Source: Colius striatus
Lineage: Eukaryota; Chordata; Aves; Coliiformes; Coliidae
Direction: 5' to 3'
Length of the DNA: 64,000 nucleotides
Assembly: GCF_028858725.1 (NCBI RefSeq)
Contig: NC_084790.1
Location: 34,141,031 to 34,205,030, forward strand
A model generated the notes under the pieces. That model ran no database searches. It was not told the DNA's origin and saw nothing but the letters and a program-made list of their open reading frames with translations. Shown here in pieces: positions 55,767 to 64,000 of the stretch. The position numbers and the translations under genes are program-made. Positions within the stretch are counted from its first letter, which is position 1; each line of letters begins with the position of its first letter.

Positions 55767-58700
55767 GAAGATAAGTATAAAAATACTATAAATTAGTAAA
55801 AATGGAAAGCCATTCTTTGAACACAAAGGAGTACATCCTTTAGGATGAACCTTCTATTGTGTAACAGATTATGCCAAGTTGTACTAAACAGATGTGTCGT
55901 TTGGAACACAGTGAGAAAACGTGACCTCTGATGAAAGGCTGGAGTTTGTCATGTCTCTTTTGAGTCATCTCTTTTCTAAATAAAAGCACCAATTGTATAA
56001 ATTGCTACTGCTAAGAAAAAGAGATTTTTTTTTTCTCCACAGTTATGTAGGACAGGAAATTTCAGATCTACACTGAAAGGACTTCCACAACAGCGGCAAG
56101 AGACGGTTCTTGCCTTATCTTTGGTTCCCCATGACACTGAGACATCATCCTTTTTCACTCTGAACACTGCTGTCAGAAGTAATGCACATGTAACCAAAAC
56201 AGCCTGCTGGAAGTGGTACAAATAAACAACTCATATAGGTGGAGGGAAACTCATTTTCCTGTGGGTCAAGCCTCCCACAACCCATGATCTCTCAGGTCAG
56301 TTATATGTGAGGAAACCATTGCTTGAAGAACAGGAAAAGCTTCATTTGCAGTAGTGTAAATCTGCCAGATGAGATAATTGTATAGATGATTAGTGCATGA
56401 TGAAAGCTGGACACATCCTTGTGCCTTCCAAGGCCTCCACCCCACTATCAACCTAAGCCTAAAGTACAAGCCTTGTTTCATCCCCAAGTAATAGGTAGGA
56501 AGAAAGACTGGCTAAGGTAAAACTAACTGAAAAACTTACTAGGGGAGTAATGCATTTTGGATTCTGGTATCCCAAACAAGTGAAGTTTCATATCACCTAG
56601 ACTTTGAAGAAGGTCTGAAGTGTAGCTCCTCTTATGGCCTAGCACACTGTAACCTGGTAGATTTTCTGATCTAGTGGACTTCTCTTGTGCCAAGTCAGAT
56701 TTGTAAAGGGAGAGAAGATCTCCTGGGAGCTCACAGACACTTCCAGGAATGAAGATGTGTGTGAAACAGATATCACAGCACAGAGCTATACAGTCAGAGG
56801 ATGTATTCAGGATGCTCTATATCTGAACAGAAGGTCTTTCAGGCTAGGTAACATACAGTGATTTTCCAGGCTGTATGACTTCAGTCTTTATGCTTAAGCT
56901 GCCATAAACAGGTTTGGTGGCTATATATAAGAGGTATGCAAATCCTTAAGGGGTATGCTTTTGGGTTGTCATTTGAGAGCTGAAAAATTGAAAATGGGTG
57001 AACTATTCATGTTAAACTGAAGCTGGTACTCTTTTGGATCCAAATCTCCCAGATATTTGCACTTTGTTTGGTATGAAACATTCTGTTCAGCTCAAGATAA
57101 ATGTTATTGTTTTGGAGCATTTGTAAGAAAAACAAGCAGTGTCCAACAGTGACACTCCAGGCCCAAAATATGAAAGGTACAAGCTTAGTTTCTTCTTCTA
57201 CACACAAAATTTGAAACTTAAGTTTTCTCCTCAACAAGTAGAAAGAATAAAGGACCTAAAGTACTGAAGTTCATTGCTGCAGAAGTGGAGAAACAGGCAA
57301 TATTGGTTTAGCCAAGCCAGGGCTGTACAACTGCAGCATAATTGAAGCCATGTGGGAACAATGGGTGGAAATCTAAATCATCTGTGCAAAGGGAGCCAGC
57401 AGTGCCTGTGCAAATCCCTTGGAGAATGATGATGGGCTGACATAATCAGAATTCAGTGTGTTCTGCAAAGGCTGCAGATGTACCCTAGGGCTTCAGGGCA
57501 ATTTAGGTAACACCACGAAAGCCATTATTGGCATAACAATGATAACTGAAGTGGATAGAGTCTAAGCTTACAACAGGATAATGCTGTTTGATTGGACTTA
57601 GGCAGACAATGGAAGATTTTGGAGGAGGATGAGGCTATTTTAGGAAACTTGCACCAGGCAGTCACACAGCATAATAATATCTGAGCACGTGTGGTTGCAC
57701 ACATTTGTTTTTAATAGCTTTAAAATCAAATTGCAGGGTTGGCATAAGATATCTGTCTTATTGGGTATTGGTGAATGCCCTTTAAACAGTGTTTCAAATG
57801 GAAACCTCAAATGCTTAAGCTGCCCTGAGGTCTTGGCTGACAACTGGGAAAATGAGCTGGAGTGTGTGAACAAAATTCCTTCCTTCCCAATAACTCACAT
57901 CAGAGTCTCTCTCCAGTTCCATGATGGACAATACTAAAAACTCCAGTTGTGAAGAAAAATCACCCAGCTGCCATGGTGCAAAACAAACTGCCCAGTAGAA
58001 GCAGTACTGTTAGAGTAGTACTGTTATAGGACTGTGTCCGAGTGAGTGGTGTAGACAATATGTACAAGGCAGAATGGGTGATAGCAAGCCTTGAGGATGG
58101 TAGGCCTGAAGATGCTTTTGACCCTCTTTCATGAGAACAGTGTTTTCCTCCTAACCAAGAGGCTCTGGAGAGAAGAGCTGCAAGGGACTAATTTGATTAG
58201 ACATTATCCTTACAGGATGCTATATTGACAGCTACACTGAAACCTTTCTGACTCATCCGTTGGCATAATGAGATTGTAGCTTATCTGATTTACCAAGTAA
58301 TATTCTCATGCCACCTGCTTGTATCCAAGAATAAGTTTTCCTGCCTGGAGTTATGAGAGCCCAGCAAGGATCAGAGCTGTGTCCCTTATCCCTCCTGGGG
58401 CAAGGTCTTTATCTGTCCTGCAAGTCTGGCCTGCTTCCCTGACTGCACACAGATTGTCTGTCACCACATGGAGGGTTAGTATGGAGACTCTCAGGGCTCT
58501 TGTTTGGCGTCCTGTCCTGGCCTTTCCTCCCCCTCCATGGATGGCCAGGGGCCTTCAGTGTAGCCACCAGCAAAACACCACAGGCTCCCTTCAAATACCT
58601 GCAGGCAAGGCAGTTGGAGCCGGAAGGCACAAGGGCCACTCTGGGAATAGTATCAAACTGGAGGAGCCAAGGGTGCATCTACACTTCAGTGGGATCTCAG

Positions 58701-60108
58701 GACTGTGAGAAATGGGTGCCAGGAACCTCCTACAGCCCAGTCTGTTCAAACGCCAAGTCCTGCCCGTGCCTGACAGGAGCCTCACAGATGTGCAGGATGG
58801 CAGCAGTGGAACAAGTGTCTGCTGAGGCATGTGCTTGAGCACAGTCTAAGTCACATGCTTGTTTTAATGTAATTTGGCTGTTACACAGAAATACAGCAGT
58901 GGAGTATAACTCAGTGATGATCCAGATCTGCAGAAACTGAAGCTTGAGCAATAGTTGGCTATGCTAGAGCCCTGTTTATTGTTGGCTAGTGACACCTAAG
59001 TTGTAGCAGGATAGTCGAGCATTACTGTAAGGGTAGTTTAATGTATAGTAAATTACAGTTAAATGAAGTATAATTCATTCACTTTTGTGGACAAAAGAAA
59101 GTGTGCTGCTGACAGTTAAATTGAAATGCATGAGCAATGTTTTAGTGTCAAAATTCATTCCTTGCATTTTGATCAGAATGTTGTCTCCATTGTGTCATAA
59201 CCAGGAAGCAACTGCCCTTACCTTCTTAATTCTTTTGGAGAATTACTTTAAAATTGACACACTAACTCAACTGTTGCATTTGTGGATTACAGGAAACAGT
59301 CAGAGACTTGAATCTGAATCATTCTTGCAGAAAAGAAGTGGTACTATTGACAAACTCACAAAATACATATTTTTACTTTAGATAGCAGTGTGTTCGGAGT
59401 GAGCAACAATAAATAGGCATGTTGGGTTAGCTTCAGAAATTGATGACACAGAGAGTACCTCATAAGCTTAACATGAGGCTAGTTCTCAGTTATTGTTTTA
59501 CTTTATTTCTGAAAAAATCCCAAGCCCTCTCCCAAAATACAGGATCTTGCAAACTTGAAAATTACATGTCATAGTTTATTTATTTATTTGTTTGTTTACT
59601 TGTTAATTCTAAAATAATTGCATAGTGTTTTAGAAGAGGTGTAAGAGTACCTACTATACTCAAGGGAATGATAGTGTGTAACAATAATGTGCTCCAGGAT
59701 AAGTCCAGGTCTCTTAAAGTGGCAGCCTTTCCCTTGCACTATATCACATTGGTCAGTTTGGGATATGAATAGTCCGGCTGCTGTCTTTTGAGAGAACCTA
59801 TGAGAAAACGTATCTTTGCCATGCCAGAATAGTGGAAATGTACCCAAACCTTGAGTAAGTCCACCAGACTTGGCACGGTGATGTGCCATCTTGTCTTTAT
59901 CTTCCTTGTACATGTTGTAATCACACACACACACATTCTCTTCCTGTGAATTTTATGGAGAGGTAGCTCAGTTTGAAAAAATACCACAACACAATAGCAG
60001 TGGCAGTTACTGCAATAAAACTGTATGAGTTTATTATCTTTCAATTGACAGATTGCGTCCAAAGCTCTTAGCACAAATCACTGAACCTTGAATAAGAAGA
60101 TTACTTAC
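55767..60108. other. Largely unexplained; possible exons of a minus-strand gene
   Basis: Three minus-strand pieces could be exons but are not individually convincing. 59850-59943 (31 codons, phase-compatible with the exon at 60109, includes a GT repeat and has a poor donor). 57899-57933 (11 codons, good splice sites, phase fits the previous piece). An open stretch of about 90 codons ends at the consensus donor at 56540. No domain is recognised. Confidence 0.3.
59575..59600. repeat. (TTTA/TTTG)n microsatellite
   Basis: Tetranucleotide run 'tttatttatttatttgtttg'. Confidence 0.8.
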
Positions 60109-61812
60109 TTGGTCAAACATCCTATGAACAAAAAAGATCATTAAACTCTTCTCAAGCTCAGCCATGGGCACTCCTTGTGCAATGGTCTTCCCCAAATACT
60201 CTAGGCATGGAATTAAGAAAAATACAGTGGTAGGATATATGACTCTTTAATAAGGAACATTAAAGACATATTCTAGGCTTTCAGATCCACATAGGTTTGC
60301 TCATGTAGTGTCAGGGGGTAAATGATGATGAGAAGAGACTCTAAGAAAAGGTTTCCAGATGTGTGTAGAATAAGAACAGCATCCCAGATGACCGAAAAGA
60401 TTTGTAGGAAGCATGGCCACAATGGGGAAAAAAGGGCAGAGAATAGGGTTGTTTAGCAGGAAAGAGTGAAACACAGAAACTGACTGCAACCTCAAGAGTA
60501 ATGAAAGAGCAGAAGAGGTTATAAAGTAATGAGGAAGAAAAAGTCTATTGAGTCCATAAGAAGCTGTGGAAACAGCCAAGGACTGAGACCTCTTAAGGTG
60601 AGCATGGGTAGTACAGTGACTAAAAGTGGTGGTGAGCCAGGAGGACCATGGGGTGAAAGCTAACAGAGAATACCTATTCCATACTTCTGAAATTGGTTGC
60701 TGAGGAAAATCTCTGGGCCTCTCATCAAGGAAGATGCAGATGACAGAAGCATTTCTGCACATCAGAGGGAAATCAAGGCTTCTACAGGGAGTGTTTTGGA
60801 GTTTGCTTTTGACTACATATAGAAACAGAAACAGGTAATGCCAAGTGATTCTCAACACAACTGTTCCAGGACATCTAAACCTGGCTGGGAAGATGCTCAG
60901 AGAAATACATGTTCAGCTGAGTACAGAAAGAGGCTGAAGCCATGTTGAGATAATGAAGAGGGAGGTGCCCCAGAGATAGGCCCTGCCAAGATAAGGTGAC
61001 AGTTCTGGGCAGGCGAATGCAATCACAGAGAGCAGCTTTAACTCAAAAAACAGACTACTATGAACAACTAGGGAAACTGAAGTTTGGAAACAAGCGTAGC
61101 CTCCATGGGTAAGAAGAGGACAAGACAAGAGATCATGAGAAGAAGCTGTGAGAGACTATGTAGTCTCAGTGCACAAAGCAGAACAGCAGTATAAAGGGGG
61201 GTGCCACATCAGCAGGTACAAGGCTGCAGCAAGTAAAAAGCAAGTACTTGTATTCGTGAGACTAGAAAAAAGGTTGGTCATACAAGTATTTTACTGGTCA
61301 TAACAGAAGTGGTCATAACTGCCATGGCTGCAGGCTCCCAGCAAGTCCTGCAGAGGTTCTGTCAGTGTTTGGGCACACTCTAGCCTCTCTCCTCCTCCTT
61401 CCTCCCTTGTGTGCAGAAAAATGTGTAACATTGATTTCCTGCAGTGATGTTTACCAGACATTATTAACTATTTCTTTGAGGCAACATTTGCAATTTTCAT
61501 CTTATCCAGCTTGTTGCTCAGTCTGAAGTGGATTTATATTGGTCTTTAGGTGAAGAGTATTCCAGTTGCAAGTTTACATAGGTGGTAACACTTTCGGACG
61601 CTAAGAGTTGACTGTAATCTATGGGCCTCTGTAAAATACATTGCTTTGCTTCGGAAGTGCCCTCAGCTGATGAGAAGCATGCCACGGTGACAACAATGAA
61701 GTTGCCTATCCACTGAAAATGTACCTACCATCAGGTCTTGCGGCATCAAATAAATTAATCCATTTACAGCATAGTACAAACAAACAAAGTCCCGAAAAAT
61801 GTTACTGATTGT
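60109..61812 (-). CDS. Two spliced exons of an unidentified protein-coding gene
   Basis: I do not recognise this gene. Exon 61725-61812 (acceptor ttctcttcag; 29 codons plus one base) reads TISNIFRDFVCLYYAV and on to LMPQDLMV. Exon 60109-60200 (acceptor catgcctag, donor CAA/gtaagt) continues EYLGKTIAQG and AELEKSLMIFFVHRMFDQ. Using the donor TAG/gtacat at 61725, the G of the first exon completes the Glu codon of the second, so the frame is continuous; the alternative donor ATG/gtaggt four bases earlier would break it. The joined 60 residues have a globular, helical composition with no signal or repeat. The same transcript may continue to the poly(A) signal at 55761 and begin right of the window. 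It is on the same strand as PDE6B and upstream of it, so it is a separate gene or an extra upstream exon set. Confidence 0.45.
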
Positions 61813-64000
61813 CTGAAGAGAACAAACCCCTTGCTCCTGCCTTCATCTGGCAGAATAATAGGACCAGGCATTGGAGGTACACCACAGATGTCTTCAAGTG
61901 CAAAGACCTTAGCCCCAGATGGCTCAATTCCCTCATTTGCCACTCTCCTTGATTGCTTTGAAAAGGCAGGCCATCCAGGCTTCCTGTGCCGAAAAGGCTA
62001 TCTCTGCCCTCAGGGAACTGCTGTGTTGGCTCAGAGACAAAGATTGTCTCTTTAAACACATGATGCAACCAAAATGAATAAATCTGCCAATGTCTGCAAG
62101 TGGACCAGTTCAGCAGTAGTAAATACTAGGTATATATAGGCATGTCAGCTGTGTGCCTTGTAGAAAATAATCCCCAGAACGTTCACCTCTTTATTTTATG
62201 GTCAAAAAAAAGTCTGTTTTTCATGAGGTTGACTAGGGCCTGGATGAGTTTTTTTAGTACAGAGTGGCAACAGGCCATTAGGGAAACTGTCATGGCTTAG
62301 AGAGTGAAATCCAACAGCTGCAACCATCACCCATACAGTTGCACAGAAACCAGGAGATGGCACAAAATCTGATCTCTTTGGCTGGTGGATCCCTATATGT
62401 TAAAATCCCACTTCAGGAGAGATTTTAGCTAGCTCTATATTCTTCCTGTGTTGCCAAGGTAGCAAGATGTTGAAGGGTTTGGAAGAGAGGCTGTAACAGT
62501 TTTGCTGTCAACTTCTTCCTGAGAAAACCGTTCCCCCTGGACTGGCTACCCATCACAGCAGAGGAGCTGAGGCTCCTCAACTTCTCTGTGCTTTGAGAAG
62601 CCTCCTTTTTTCACTTGCAAACTGGGGGGATATGTGTGGCTGGCTGTGTCTGAGAGGTGCTGTGTGTACAGGAGCTGTGTGCTCTACCATTTGTCACTGA
62701 ATAGGCCCAGCATGAATGCTATCATACTTCACACTATCATACGTCAGAAGGGAAAAGTGCCTTTTGGTTTGTATCATTTAAAGCTGTGGTGTATTTGAAT
62801 GGTGCCTTGAAAGCCATAAGGCAGTGATTTATGATGCCTTTTTATCTAATGATGTAACACACCCGAGAACCTTACCCTTGAGCCACAGAGGAACAAACTT
62901 CAACTGGTTTCCTCTTCATCTGTATTGCATCACTCCCTTAATTGGGAAAGATCAGCATTACTGAGCAGAAGGCACAGAAACCAAAGAACCTCTTTGCCAA
63001 ACACTTTCATGTGATGTGACTTACTTCTCCTGCCTCCTGCCCTGGTGAGAGAGTAGGGCAGAGTATTGCTATCATCTCAGTCTCTTGGCAGACCAGGGCT
63101 GGGACACAGATCCTCCAGCACATGTGGGTGACACCCCAGAAGTAAGTCCTGCATCCTCAGCAGCATGAATTAGATACATAAAATAAAGATACAGCAGGAA
63201 ATCCTCCTGATTTATAGTGCAATAACCACTGTGATAGCTGTCAGGGATAACTCAAAATACATCTACATGTAGTTGGTATCCAGCACCCTGTTATCAAGCC
63301 CATAACTTGATTGCCTCCTGTAGAGCATGGAACTTAATACCCAAAGCAGGAGGCTATTCAGAGATTTCACACTGTGCCATTGGCTGCTGGACTAGTACAT
63401 GTTACTAAATCTGAGCTGGCAGTGCAATGGCAGTAATACACAGAGCAGTTTACCCAATGCTTATTCCAACAACGAGGTATAAGGAGGGGGGCTGCTACGG
63501 GTAGGAAATCCAAAGCTGCTGCTGCTGTATTTCATAGGATAGGGCAGAATATAAGATTAATCATCTTGTCTGCATACTTGTTTTACTGCAGGCTATTAAA
63601 ACTAACGGTTACTCTTGTACTGAATCCAGTAGACTGAATGCATGCTTTATTTTTTGGGCCACGAAAAAAACCCAGCCTGTTTGATAAGCAAGTTTGGAAC
63701 AGAACTTTGGGTACCTTCTTTGACAACCAGATCCAGCAGTGCATCTTTGCTTTTATGGGGCCTGTTTCACATTTCATCAAATTTAACAGGCCCAGGAATA
63801 TGTTTAAGTACTTAAATACCTCTCCTGTTTTTTTTTTCTATGCTCAGCACAAACTGACAATTGGGAACTCTTTTCACATACTGTGAAAATTAAGATTACT
63901 TTGATTTTGTTTTCTTCTTGCTCCAAACAACAAATAATGCAGTAACAGATGTTATAGTCACCAACAAAAACCTTGTACTGTGATTAGCTATTATTAGTAT
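61813..64000. other. Right end of the window, nothing firmly recognised
   Basis: AT-rich sequence. The minus strand at about 63690-63760 reads DALLDLVV followed by KEG, faintly like the end of a CR1 endonuclease domain (DALLDLLLTNKEG), so a very old LINE piece is possible. No further exon of the unidentified gene was found. Confidence 0.4.

Noticed and set aside
55979-56190. Minus-strand frame ending in a hydrophobic segment, as a last exon
   Set aside because: An acceptor (ttctgacag) exists and the poly(A) signal follows, but no link in phase to an upstream exon could be shown and no homology is recognised.
60301-60858. 185-codon open frame on the minus strand
   Set aside because: The plus strand is strongly purine-rich here, so the complement lacks stop codons. 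The translation is Ser/Leu/His-rich with no domain, no splice framing, and it lies in the intron between the two unidentified exons.
63583-63780. Minus-strand frame as a gene
   Set aside because: Another frame of the same DNA faintly resembles the CR1 endonuclease end (DALLDLVV), so an old LINE remnant is likelier than a gene, and even that is weak.

Overview
This is a bird nuclear genome window. CR1 non-LTR elements with the avian tail (TCATAGAATCAC...), bird-type solo LTRs starting TGTYSTGGTTT and ending in AAACCAYGACA-like termini, spliced genes with consensus GT-AG introns, and two CpG-rich promoters all point that way. I cannot name the species.

Layout, left to right. (1) 283-5003, minus: part of a methionine adenosyltransferase (MAT/SAM synthetase) paralogue. 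The first coding exon and the counterparts of exons 7 and 8 are readable. Exons 2-6 were not found, and the catalytic loop is altered. A CR1 fragment and a 1-kb solo LTR sit inside this locus. (2) 5004-10,700: no gene seen; it holds an LTR, a CR1 and a possible LTR remnant. (3) 10,856-21,768, plus: complete TMEM175 (10 coding exons, 498 codons), a lysosomal/endosomal K+ (and H+) channel, with a CpG promoter, an overlapping upstream ORF and a 1.6-kb 3'UTR. (4) 24,088-25,060: three abutting CR1 pieces. (5) 25,571-29,105, plus: complete ATP5ME (subunit e of ATP synthase, 71 aa, 4 coding exons), with a 1.4-kb solo LTR in its last intron. (6) 29,216-33,196: intergenic, one LTR. (7) 33,197-53,615, minus: complete PDE6B (rod cGMP phosphodiesterase beta, 22 coding exons, 836 aa), convergent with ATP5ME. 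(8) 53,616-64,000: mostly unexplained. At least two phase-compatible minus-strand exons of a gene I do not recognise lie at 60,109-61,812, and a minus-strand polyadenylation signal lies at 55,761.

The three firmly identified genes do not form a pathway: TMEM175 works in lysosomal ion balance, ATP5ME in the inner mitochondrial membrane, PDE6B in rod phototransduction. In human 4p16.3 ATP5ME and PDE6B are also near neighbours, but TMEM175 lies several genes away (GAK, CPLX1, PCGF3, SLC49A3 and MYL5 intervene). None of those genes is visible here, so the spacing is a lineage difference. The most interesting points are the MAT paralogue with its altered active-site loop and the unidentified exons at the right end.
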